From the NCBI GenBank assembly GCA_008692225.1, contig VICG01000003.1, positions 2,907,501-2,971,500 on the forward strand: a DNA stretch of 64,000 nt, written 5' to 3'. Source of the DNA: Monilinia fructicola. Taxonomy: Eukaryota > Ascomycota > Leotiomycetes > Helotiales > Sclerotiniaceae. The stretch's first letter is position 1. Each line of letters starts with the position of its first letter. Below the pieces are notes generated by a model. It was not told where the DNA came from. It made no database searches and saw only the letters and a program-made list of their open reading frames with translations. Positions 36,491 to 48,516 of this stretch are shown piece by piece. The position numbers and the translations under genes are program-made.

Positions 36491-38854
36491 AATGCTTAAT
36501 TTAGGATTAAGTAAAATTAAGAGATTAATTATATGGAATCTTTTTAAAAGCTCTATATATTATATATTTCAAAAATGTAATACTATAATGATTAAAGATT
36601 ATTATATAATTTGAAAGCTATTTACTCTTTTAAGGGCTTTTAAACTTTACTTTTATTTTACAAGATTTTTTAATTTTTTTTAATAATTTTGCTTTTTTTT
36701 CTTTTTTCTTTTTCTTAACAATCCTTTTTTCATTTAACTCAATTTATATATAAACTATATTAACTTTCATCCTTTTTAATCTTATAATCTTTTATAAACT
36801 TTGTAATTTTAGGATTAGAATTTATTAATTTATTATTAAAATTCGAAAAAAATAGAATAATTTTTCTTTTAAAAAAAAATATTTTTATAGTAGAATATTT
36901 TTTATAAGTAATAAAAAGAAAGCTAAAACTTTAGAGTTTATATTGTAAAAATTAAAGAGTTTATAATAATAGGAGTATTATAATAAATAGGGCGAAAAGT
37001 AGAATTTTGAGAGAAATAAAATCCAAAACTTTAAGAAAAATAAAATATAGAACTTTGTGTAATAGAATTACAAACGGTTAATAAGGAAAATTCTATAATA
37101 GTAGTAGGATTAGGGTAACTTAGGTAAAAAATATTAATATAAAATATTTAAAAAGCTTTTTCGCAAAATAATAATATTATCTAATTTAATCGTCTTATAA
37201 TCTTTTAAATACTTTTAAATAAATTCTTTTAATTGTTTAAAATATCAATCTATAATTAAATAGAAAAATGCTAAAAAAAGTATTATATAATCTTAAGGAT
37301 TAAAAGGAGTAAAAGGATTGTATATAAAGGTAAATAATCCTTTATATAATATTTTCTATATTTTTTTTTAATTTATTAATATTATTTTTTTTATATTATA
37401 ATACAATTCCATTTATTTTTATAATTAATATATATTAATTTAATACTATTTTAATTAAAGGAATAGAAAATTTATTTGTAAAAGAATAATTTTTATTTTA
37501 ATCTTTTAAATTATATAAATAATTAATAACTTTATATAAATTAAAAGTAATTATAATACAAAAATAATTTTTATAATATATATAATGATTTCCTATAATA
37601 TTAATATTATTAATACATTTGCTATTATTATTTTTTGAATAAAACGATTTAATATAATAAAAATAAGGGTATTTTCAACAAACATTAAAAATAGAAATAA
37701 AAGTAATAAAATAATGTAATTATAAAGTAACTTTTAATTTAAATGATTTTTTAATCTTTATAATAAATGCTTTTGTATTTTTATTATCATTCATATCCAT
37801 AATCTTATAAATATATAATAAAGGAGTAATTTATAATAAAAGTAATTAATTAACTATATTCTTATATTTTTAAAAGAATAATTTATATTTTATTAAATAT
37901 TCTTAAAATTACGATTTTAAGCTTTCGCTAAAGGACTTTAAATTGTTTTTGTTATTATTAGAATAATAATAAATTTTATATTTTTGGGAGATATTTAAAA
38001 GAGATTAAAATTAACAAAATGTTTTTTAAATAAATAATTAAAATATATTTATAATAAGAAATTTTGTAATTATAGAATTATAGCTAAACCCTTTACTTTG
38101 TAATTCTTTAAAATCCCCATTTAAATTATAAGATTTTAACGTATTACAAATAAAACTAAGTTAAATCGCAATATTAATATCTATATTAAAATTAATATTA
38201 TAAATAGTTTTATTAGATAGTAAGGATTCGAAATTTGATTCTTTACACTTTCCTATTTAAGCTTAAACCGTTTAATCTTATTTTGATTATTTAATTGCTT
38301 TTTTTAATTATTTTAAAAGTATATTAAAATAAATAAAAATAATTGAATTAAAAATATTAAGGATTACTTTAATATATTTTTATAAAACTTTTTATATAAA
38401 TTCAAAAGTTATATTTCGTTTATCAATTACATTCTTTACTGTTTACAAAATTATAGCATCTACTTGTTGGATTAAGCAATTAAGTATTATCGATGCTTTA
38501 ATAAACTTTAATAAATTCTATGCTTAAACGTTTAAATATATTTTTCATTTATTTATAATATATTTAATATATTTTACCATTAATGTAAAGAGTTATATAA
38601 ACGCTTATTTGTGTTTATTAATAATCGTTAGTTATATCAAAAATTAAAGGTTAAATATTCCTTTTTTGATTTTGAATTAATATACTCTCTTTATAGTTTT
38701 TTTTTTTTTATTTTTAAATTTAATCCCCAATAACAATAATACTTTTTTTCGATGTATAATAAAGAATTAGATTAATAATATATATACTCGTTTGTATATT
38801 AACAAAGAATTATATTCTATTAACTTTTAATAGATTAACTTAATCTAAAAAATG

Positions 38855-39130
38855 TGTTATACAAAAGTAATCATATAATTCCACTATATTATTAATGGGG
38901 AATAGATTGAAAATCTATTCTAATCCTTTAACACTAATCTCGGATACGTGGAGTATTCCATGCTTCCCGATTGAAAGTTATATATCATTCTTTTAATTAT
39001 ATATACTTCTCTTATTACTCCATAATAGAAATAGAGTTTTTAGCTTATTCATATATACCATATTCTATATTTTATACTTGCTCCTATTGGTGATCCCCGT
39101 ATGCTCTTGTATGACTCATCCTTCGTGACA
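38855..39130 (+). repeat. inner copia element 3' LTR
   Basis: Ends CTTCGTGACA at 39130, followed by ATAAT. Less altered than the 5' copy at its right end; contains CGGATACGTGGAG also seen in the 5' LTR as TGGATACGTGGAG. Confidence 0.9.
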
Positions 39131-42100
39131 ATAATCTTAGTATAAATTTATAATCTTTAATTTTAATAAACTAATAATTAAATTTAATAATTATAATTAA
39201 TTTAAACAAAAATATAATGAGTATTATTAATTTCTAAGTTGGAGGCTTAATATTGGAGTGGTAGATTATATCTTCAATACTATTTTTTAAGGTATTAATA
39301 TTAATATATAATCTTTTTTCCAAATTTATATAATATAGAATAGCAGATTTTTTAAAGGTATGTTATAATATATTAAATAAATCTTTTTCCTTTTTTATAA
39401 TATCCTTGAATTTTACTAAAATTACTTTTTTTTATCGTTTTATTTTAATAATTTTGTTTCTATTATATTTTTAAAGTATTTAATTTAATTTAATTTTTTG
39501 TTTTTATAATATAATAGAAAATTTTGTATAATAAGGAATATATTATTGCAAATATTTAGTAAGGCTTAAATAATATTTTAATTGCTTTAAGGTTTATAGA
39601 AAAATTAAAGCCTTAATAATTACTAATTTATCTATAATAAAAACTAAATTAAAAATATTAATTTTTTAACCAAAAAACGTAATCGAAAAATAGATAAGAA
39701 AGCATTTCTTTAAATTTAAAATAATATAATATTATTTTAATTAATAAAATATTTATTAAAAATGATTAAAATATTTTTTAAAATTGCGATTAAAAATAAT
39801 AATATTATCAATATAAACTTTTGCAAATTTATATTTTATATAAAAAATAAAATTAATCTAACATTAAATATATATTAAAAAAATTCCGAAATTCTATTAT
39901 AATATATATAAATGTTTTTTAATTACAATATAATAATATAATAAAAAACTTTTAATACTCCTCCTTAATACACCATTAATAAAAAAAACTAGTGTAATCA
40001 ATTATAAAAATAAATAAATAATTAATAATTATTATAATAATATTTGTTTAAATAGGAATTAAATATATATTAAAAATAGTAATTTAGTTTAAAACTTTAA
40101 TATTTATAATAATATAACCTTTTTTTGTTAGTAATTCCTTTTTTGTTTATAATATTTTTATAAATATAAAAAATAGAAAAATTAAAGGAAATTAGTATTA
40201 TAATTCATTTTAAGTTAACCTTACTTATATAATTAATTAAACGTTTTATTAATAAGCTTTTAATTTATTTTGTTAATTGAATAAACCTTAACTTTTCCTA
40301 GCTTAAATTTTTTCTATTAATCCTTACAAAAATCAATATGTATTTCTTCATTTTTAAAAAGTTTTAATAAATCCTTTATAATCTTTTTATATTATAAAAT
40401 TAATTATAATTATTTCTTAAAGTTTTTATTGCTAATACAAATCCCTAAAAATAGTTATATTATTTAAAAGTATTATTTTCTATCTTAAAATTTCTAAATT
40501 ATTTCTAAAAGTTTTATTAATTTATAAAATTATAATTATAATAATTGCTAATAATCCCTTAATCAAAAAATATTTAATAAAGCTTTATATAGTAACTAAT
40601 GTTTAAATAAAGTGGTATATATAAAGATTATTTATAGCTATTATTATTTAAGCATTAGAATTAACTATATCCCTAAACTTAATATATTTATAAATAACAA
40701 CTTTTTTTTATTACTAGAATTCTTAATTATAATCGATTTATATATACTAGATATCAAAAATACAAAAGAATTAAAATTATTTTAATATATAGGCTTATAA
40801 ATTATATTATACTTTAATAAAATAAGCTTATTTACCTTTTCTATTTAAAATAATAATAAAAATATGAGAATAGGGTGGAATTATTAGTTTTTCTTTAATA
40901 AAAATAAGGATTTTATATTTAGCAAACTTTACTAATATAAAAATATTAACCTATAAATCTATATACTAAAATAATATTATTAATTAATTATTTAAATTAA
41001 TAATTTAACCTTTTATAGCGATAATATTAAGGCCTAATAAGATTTATACATTTAATTTATTAATAATATAAATCTTATAATGAAAATGTACAAAGAGACC
41101 GTTAATAGTAAGTAAAAAAAAAGTTTAAATTTATAAAAATTATTAATATCGTAAAATTAAGACCTTAAACCATAAACTTTTAAGGGTTTTTTCATAATAT
41201 AAATCTTAATAGTAGAATATATTTTAAATAGGAATTTTCTATTAATTAAATTTATACTATAGTTAATATTAAGATAAACAAAATGAATATTATTTTAAAA
41301 ACTATTTAATATTAATATAATCTTAATATATTTTTTAATTTCTAAAAGTGTAACCTAATAATAATTTGCTTTTTAAAATAGTAGATCAAACAATTTATAG
41401 CAAAGATATAATATAAAAAACTATTCTAATGAATTTTATTAGGATAATTTAATTAGGATTATTAATAATATAAAAAAATTAAAGGTTTAATGATTTATAA
41501 TTAATTAATAATCTTAGATTTAAAGTATTATATAATAAAATTTAAATTTTAAATATTTATTGTAAAAGTATAAATGTAATTTATTATTAAATAAAAAAAA
41601 TTCTTTATATATAAAGTATTTATAATGGTTTTTATTTACATAGATATTAGAAATAATAAAAAATAAAATAGAATTATACTTAAAAATATAAATTAAAAAA
41701 GTATCCCTTAACTTTTAATTTTCCTCGTAAAATTTTTTGAAATACCAATATTTAAATAATGAACAATTTTAGATCCTATATTTCTAGCAATTTTTAATAT
41801 TAATAGTTTATATAACCTAATACTAAATATAATGGATTAAATAAATATTTTAAATATTTAAATTTTTATTATTATCTTTAAATTTTTAACTTAACTTATT
41901 TTTTACTATTTTTTAAGCTTTAATAATAAGTTTTAATTATATAGATTATTTTTTTTTATTATACTCTATAACAATAATTTTATTATTGATTTTTTTTAAT
42001 TGTTTTGCTAATCTTAAAAGATTGTTTAAACTCTAGATTTTTAGTTATAATAAAGATTTTTTCTCTAATATAATTTTTTTTCTAATAATATAATATTTTT

Positions 42101-43570
42101 TTCTAATATTATTCTTTAACTTATTAATATTTGATTTTTTGTTATTATAGGATTTTTTATTAAATAATAAAGGAAAAAAAAGGAAAAAAGGAAAAGGGAT
42201 TTTTATAATTATTTTAATAATATAAAATATAAAAAAATCGTTTATTATTATATTAATTATATAATATATTATTTAAATATTAAATATTAAATTAATTATC
42301 TTTTTTCTATTTAATCTACTTTATAAAAATTAATAAATTTATTTTAAAAATAAAAATAAAAATATAAATTTATAGTTTAACAAATAGGTGATAATAAATA
42401 ATAAATATTTGAATATATTTAAATTTAATTATATTAATATTATATTTAAGAATTATTTAACTTTTAAATAAATTCTTTAAGATTCTTACACTTTTATATA
42501 TCGCTAATAGTGTATTTTAATCTTTTAAGCTTTTCCAGTGTAACTCCAAATGATATCCTAAAGCGAATTTTTTAATTTAATACATTAATTTTCAATATTA
42601 GCTTTAAATTCTGTATATATAGTATTTAAAATCTTATTTATATACTATAGTTTAACTTTACCCTTAAAATATTAATTAAGTTAAACGGTAATAATATATA
42701 AAACAAATGGTTTATTAGTAATATTAATAAACTTTGCTGCTTTAATTTAAATAATAAAGAAAAAACATTATAGTAAATAATTTTATTATTAATAATTTTT
42801 ATAAAATAACTCTAATTTATTATTAAAATTAAAATAATCTAAATTTTATAAATAAAATCAAATAGATTTATTAATTATAACTTATAAAGAATAGTTTTTT
42901 AAATAATAGTAAGAAATTACTAGAATTGATTTATTATAAAAGTAATAGTATTAAATATATTTATATTTTTAATATCTAATATAAATATAGATAAAAGTAT
43001 GAATAATAAAGAAAGATTAATCTAATATTTAAGAAAATCAAGATTTATATAATAATTATAGATTATTTAAAGAATCTATAAGTTTTTATATAAATTCTAT
43101 AAACCTAATATAATTATTTTATTAGTTAATAAAAATTTGTAATATAAGAATAATACTTGAGTTAATATAATAAATATATATTTAAATATTAAGAAAAGTA
43201 TAAATGATTTATTTATTCTATTATAATTTTTCAAAAATTCAAATAATAGTTTTAATTTAACTTATTAATAATTTGTTTTTGGCTTTAAATCTTTTAAATA
43301 AGGAAAAAGTTAATAAATTGTATTTTCTTAAAGATTTAAAGTTAAATTTAATTATAAGATAATATTTTAGGTGTAATAGTAATACTATTTATATTATATT
43401 AAAATATAATAAGATTATATAAACGATATAATAAAAAAACTTAAAAAAGAATAATTAATATATAAAATAAAGGTTAAAAAAGAGGTTTAATCAAAAAATA
43501 AATCATATTTATTCCTAGTATTAATATATAGCTAGTAGTAATAGATAATAAAAAAAGCTTACTACTATTT

Positions 43571-43735
43571 GTGAAAAATTAATTGTATTAAATTAAGATA
43601 AGGATTTGTAAAAGTAAGCGAAGCTTTTTTTATAGGTCCCGCTTACTTAAGCTAAGCTAAACTAATCTAAGATAAACTAGGCGAATTAGGCTAGTATGGT
43701 TATGTGACCATGAGATTGATAATACACTGTAACAT
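43571..43735. repeat. outer element right LTR
   Basis: 165 bp, TGTGAAAAATTA...CACTGTAACA, followed by TAAAG (43736-43740). Pairs with 28484-28649. Confidence 0.85.
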
Positions 43736-43740
43736 AAAGG

Positions 43741-44494
43741 TTAAATAATAAGTATATAGGTAATAATTAGATACCTCGAATATACTATTGTTACAAGATG
43801 TATTCTAAAGAAGTCTATGATTTATATAAATGCACACCTCCAGGACTCATAATCATCCATATATATTATACAAGTATTCTTCTCTTTAAAGAAACCAAGC
43901 CATCGCTATCCGTGAACCTACCTACCTAGGTAGGTATCTATTGTATCCAATCCTTCTTTCTGTCCTTCAATAGTATGGATACCTTCTCGACAACATCTAA
44001 CAATACAGAGGTAATAATACATACACAACTCATACAGCGACAACACACACGCAAAACTCATCCAATTTTCAACGTTTGTCTTAACGTGAAAACTTTGACC
44101 CTCTTATCTTTCCATCAAATCATATTATTGTCCATAAAAGGTATTCGAAACTTTAATCCATCAATTTACTAGTATATCCCTACTCCGTAGATGCTCATAG
44201 TCATTCAACGCTTCAACTGGAGCCGCTCATTCATCGATTACCTATCTAGGTGGATGGATGGCTACGAGATATCTCCCTACCTAGTAAATATAACATTCTT
44301 TTCCCCTTCCCTTTTCTGTTTTTATCATTTATCACTTATCATTTATCATTTATTATCCATTATTTAATATTACTATATTTCTTTATGTATCTTATTATCT
44401 CTCTATCTCTCTCTATCATCTCATCACAACCTCGCCTATCAGATCACATCATTCATTCTCTTTCATTTGTGGCACAGTGCAGAAATAGTAAATA
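43741..44494. other. intergenic; 18-bp palindrome and promoter of the C1-THF synthase gene
   Basis: A perfect palindrome lies at 43919-43936, TACCTACCTAGGTAGGTA. T/C-rich leader DNA with TTATCATT repeats (about 44325-44365) precedes ATG 44495. A 65-codon ORF at 43975 has no motif. Confidence 0.5.
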
Positions 44495-47400
44495 ATGTTG
44501 ATCGGTAAAAGAGCCAAAGCATGTGGTGTCCGCGTTAATGCTCATAATGTGTACATGTTACCTTCTTTGCATTTGAATCGTCTCACTCCTACCAATTCTC
44601 ATTCCCTTCTGATTCGATCACGAGCTTCACTTCCTACTCAACATCGAGCATTGTTGACTTCTTTATCACCTTCCATTTGCGTTGCTCGAGTTGCTCAACA
44701 AATACTCCAACTGCGGGGTCAATCATCTCACTCAACTTTTTCTTCCCCCACAAGGGTCTCACTTCCATCCCCCTTCACCCCGCAAAGCAGCAGCATTGCT
44801 AGACATTTCTCAAGTACTTCGGCAACAATGACGGCGACAAAGATTGATGGCACTGCCATTGCGAAGAAGATCCGTGAGAAGATTCATGCCCAAATCGATG
44901 AAGCTCAAAAGACCAACCCACGATTCAAGCCTTCATTGAAAATTATTCAAGGTATTGAATCCACCATCTTCTGCAAAAAGACATACGATGGGAACTTTAT
45001 GCTAATATAGTCCTGTATAGTGGGTGATCGTTCTGACTCAAGTATGTATTCATGAGTGAATCTTCTTCAAAACGACTCACTGATAATGTTACAGCTACGT
45101 ACGTTCGTATGAAGTTGAAGGCGGCACAAGAGGTGAGCAACTCTTCATGATTTCATTTGAACATACACTTATATGATGAGTATCTAGGCAGCTATTGAGT
45201 GTGAACTTATCCCATTCCCAGAGACTGCAAGTGAAGCAGAGGTCCTTGACGAAATCGAACGATTAAACAATGATCCTTCCGTTCATGGAATTCTCGTCCA
45301 ATTGCCAGTCCCCAAACACATGTCTGAATACAGTGTGACTTCTGCTGTATCAGACGAGAAGGATGTAGATGGATTTGGCGCGTCAAATATTGGAGAACTT
45401 GCGAAGCGTGGAGGACGTCCCCTGTTCACACCGTGCACCCCAAAAGGTGTCATGGTTTTGCTTGAAGAGAGTGGTGTGGATTTGAAGGGCAAGAATGCCG
45501 TCGTTCTTGGGCGTAGCGATATTGTGGGAAGCCCTGCCAGCTACCTCCTGAAGAACGCCGATGCTACTGTGACAGTTTGCCATTCCAGAACTCAAAACCT
45601 TGAGCAATTCATCAAGAATGCAGATGTTGTTGTTGCAGCTATCGGCAAGGCCAACTTTGTCAAAGGAGAGTGGCTCAAGCCTGGTGCCGTGGTCATCGAT
45701 GTTGGTACCAACTTTATCCCCGATGAGAGCAAGAAATCTGGTCAGAGACTTGTTGGAGATGTTGACTTCGAATCTGCGTCGGAAGTCGCATCTCAAATCA
45801 CGCCAGTCCCTGGTGGAGTGGGACCAATGACTATTGCAATGCTTTTGCAAAATGTTGTCGAATCTGCAACAGCTTATTTCGATCGCCAAAAGGCCAGAGC
45901 TATCAAGCCCTTACCTCTCAAACTTCAAACTCCTGTGCCATCGGATATCGCTATTTCCAGAGCTCAGCACCCAAAACAAATTACACGTGTAGCGAAAGAG
46001 ATTGGTATCGCTGGCCACGAACTTGAACCTTATGGAGCATACAAAGCTAAAGTGGATCTCAGCCTACTCAAACGCCTCGAGCATCGCCGCAACGGTCGTT
46101 ATGTCGTTGTAACTGGTATCACCCCAACGCCTCTTGGTGAGGGCAAATCTACCACTACTATGGGTCTCACACAAGCCATTGCTGGTCACCTTGATCGCAT
46201 TGCATTCGCTAATGTTCGTCAGCCAAGTCAAGGGCCAACTTTTGGTATTAAGGGAGGTGCTGCTGGCGGTGGATACAGTCAGGTTATTCCTATGGATGAA
46301 TTTAACCTTCACTTGACTGGTGATATCCACGCAATTACAGCCGCAAACAACTTATTGGCTGCTGCAATTGAAACCAGAATGTTCCACGAGAACACCCAAA
46401 AGGATGGTCCGCTCTACAAACGTCTCGTTCCCGCTAAGAAAGGCAAGCGTGAATTCCAGCCAATCATGTTCCGAAGATTGAAGAAGCTCGGTATTACTAA
46501 GACCAACCCTGATGAACTCACCGAGGACGAGATTCACCGATTTGCAAGATTGGACATTGATCCTTCCACAATCACCTGGAGACGTGTTCTTGATGTCAAT
46601 GATCGTCATTTGAGAGGTATCACCGTTGGTACCGCTAGCACTGAAAAGGGGCAGACTAGGGAAACCGGATTTGATATCTCTGTGGCTAGTGAGTGTATGG
46701 CTATCCTTGCCCTCAGCAATGACTTGAACGACATGAGAGAAAGACTCGGTCGTATGGTCATCGGATCTTCCAGAAATGGACATCCGGTCACTTGTGATGA
46801 TCTTGGTGCTGGTGGTGCCTTGACAGCATTGATGAAAGATGCTATTAAGCCCAACTTGATGCAAACCTTGGAAGGAACACCCGTCTTCGTTCACGCTGGA
46901 CCATTCGCAAACATTAGTATTGGTGCCAGCTCAGTCCTCGCAGATAAGCTTGCCTTGAAGCTTGCCGGTACTGAACCTGATGAGAACCACAACGAGAAGG
47001 CAGGTTTCGTCATCACTGAGGCAGGTTTCGATTTCACCATGGGAGGAGAACGTTTCTTCAACATCAAGTGCAGATCATCAGGACTCGTTCCAGATGTTGT
47101 CGTGGTTGTCGCAACTGTTCGTGCCCTCAAGGTTCATGGTGGTGGACCACCAATCGCTCCAGGTGCTGCTCTCCACCAGATTTACAGAGAGGAGAACGTT
47201 GAGATTCTTCGCAAGGGTTGTGTTAATCTCAAGAAACATATCTCCAATGCTAGATCTTATGGTGTGCCAGTCGTTGTCGCAATCAACAAGTTTGAGACGG
47301 ATACTGATGCTGAGATCGAAGTCATCCGAGAAGAGGCTATTGCTGCTGGTGCTGAAGATGCCATTCCCGCTAACCACTGGGCCGAAGGTGGTAAGGGAGC

Positions 47401-47878
47401 TGTCGATCTCGCCAAGGGTGTCATCGCTGCAAGTGAAAAGGAGAAGAACTTCAAGCTTCTATACAATCTTGACGGAGATGTTCAAACCCGTATTGAAGCT
47501 ATCGGTAAAGAGATGTACGGAGCTGATAAGGTTGAGTTCAGCGAGGTCGCTCAAAAGAAGGTTGATACCTACACCAAGCAAGGTTTTGGAAACTTGCCAA
47601 TCTGTATCGCAAAGACCCAATACTCTTTGTCCCATGATCCAGATCTTAAAGGCGCGCCAACTGGATTTACTGTTCCAATTAGGGATGTTAGATTAGCTGC
47701 TGGAGCTGGTTACCTGTAAGTCTTCCCTTTTCTACGTTGATTTTGCTACGTTCTCTAACCTTTGCCTAGATATGCACTTGCAGCAGATATCCAGACCATC
47801 CCTGGTCTTCCTACCGCTCCTGGATACCTCAACGTCGATGTCGATACCGAGACTGGAGAAATTGATGGTCTCTTTTAA
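44495..47878 (+). CDS. C1-tetrahydrofolate synthase, trifunctional, mitochondrial-type presequence
   Basis: Exons 44495-44951, 45021-45041, 45095-45132, 45188-47715 and 47770-47878 give about 1050 residues with consistent phases. Residues 1-111 are Arg/Ser-rich without acidic residues and end RHFSSTSAT, a mitochondrial presequence. An internal in-frame ATG at 44828 ([15 protein letters not shown]) would make the cytosolic form. The N-terminal domain has methylene-THF dehydrogenase/cyclohydrolase motifs: [26 protein letters not shown] and [14 protein letters not shown]. The C-terminal formyl-THF synthetase domain has the P-loop [10 protein letters not shown] and [16 protein letters not shown]. 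The enzyme interconverts one-carbon folates for purine, thymidylate and formyl-Met synthesis (yeast Ade3 and Mis1). Very small exons of 21 and 38 nt are notable. The gene is fully open, in contrast to several neighbours. Confidence 0.96.
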
Positions 47879-48516
47879 GAAGAAAATATTCTGAGATGAT
47901 TGGTTTGCATTTTGATTAGCGTTTTCAACAAGTTAGTTCATTTGGGAGGGGGCTTAAAACACATTCAACGTGTCAGGGTTGCATTTTCAACAAAAAGGCG
48001 TTTATAGATATATGACTAGCTGAAAAAAGAGGCTATAGAACATATAGAGATATCCTTCATGATTAACTCATGATATAAATGAATTTACGATGGTTGCAAG
48101 TTAGCATAGTATTTTCCAGGTCCTTTATGGGTTTGAGTGATCTTTCCATTTGTGGATGGGATTCTAGTTCTTAGTTCTCCTTTGACATCAAGCACGGTCA
48201 GTATATACGCTACCAATCCCGGCCACCGTAAACAAACCAGATAGCTAGCTATATGGCTTGTTTCATTCCTATATCTGACGATTTGACGCTGGTTTACGCA
48301 CGAGTGATGATGGGTGACATTGCAGATCACGGTTCAGGTAGGGTGGGGCGGGGAAGCAGTTCGTCCAGCGTCTATCCTCATCTGCAGGAGGTAGCGCGCC
48401 GTCTGAGCAGTATGTGTGAGTGAGTGAGTGGGTAAGTATCTATGGATCTATGGATCTATCTATTGGTGTTTGTGTGGATGGATGGAAGGATGGATGGATG
48501 GATGTAGGGATCTGTG
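47879..48516. other. convergent intergenic region with GGAT repeats
   Basis: Between converging genes. A (GGAT)n array lies at about 48474-48505 and GTGAGTGAGTGAGTG at about 48415-48432. No gene seen. Confidence 0.5.

Larger units (their letters stand above)
30640..39130 (+). mobile_element. RIP-degraded Ty1/copia-type LTR retrotransposon, nested
   Basis: Length 8.49 kb with LTRs of about 277 bp whose ends form a short inverted pair (TGTCACG / CGTGACA). It is flanked by ATAAT on both sides (30635-30639, 39131-39135). Plus-strand coding relics appear in the order reverse transcriptase then RNase H, typical of copia pol, after about 4.2 kb of unreadable gag/protease/integrase-sized DNA. About 2.3 kb between the RNase H relic and the 3' LTR is unexplained. 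From about 31 to 34.5 kb the + strand is poor in C, and beyond about 36.6 kb it is poor in G, so mutation strand bias switches inside the element. No frame is intact. Confidence 0.9.
28484..43735. mobile_element. RIP-degraded LTR retrotransposon (outer), split by a nested copia element
   Basis: Two 165-166 bp direct repeats beginning TG and ending CA bound the element. TAAAG occurs just outside both ends (28479-28483 and 43736-43740). Subtracting the nested element and its duplicated 5 bp leaves about 6.75 kb, a normal size for a fungal LTR retrotransposon. The two LTR copies differ almost wholly by transitions. Internal DNA (28650-30639 and 39131-43570) is extremely A+T-rich with stops in all frames. 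I could not make out a reverse transcriptase or integrase motif well enough to choose gypsy or copia, nor the orientation. Confidence 0.85.

Noticed and set aside
30600..39140. CRISPR-like or tandem array among A+T repeats
   Set aside because: The only long repeats are the LTR pair; there is no regular spacer pattern, and the host is a eukaryote.
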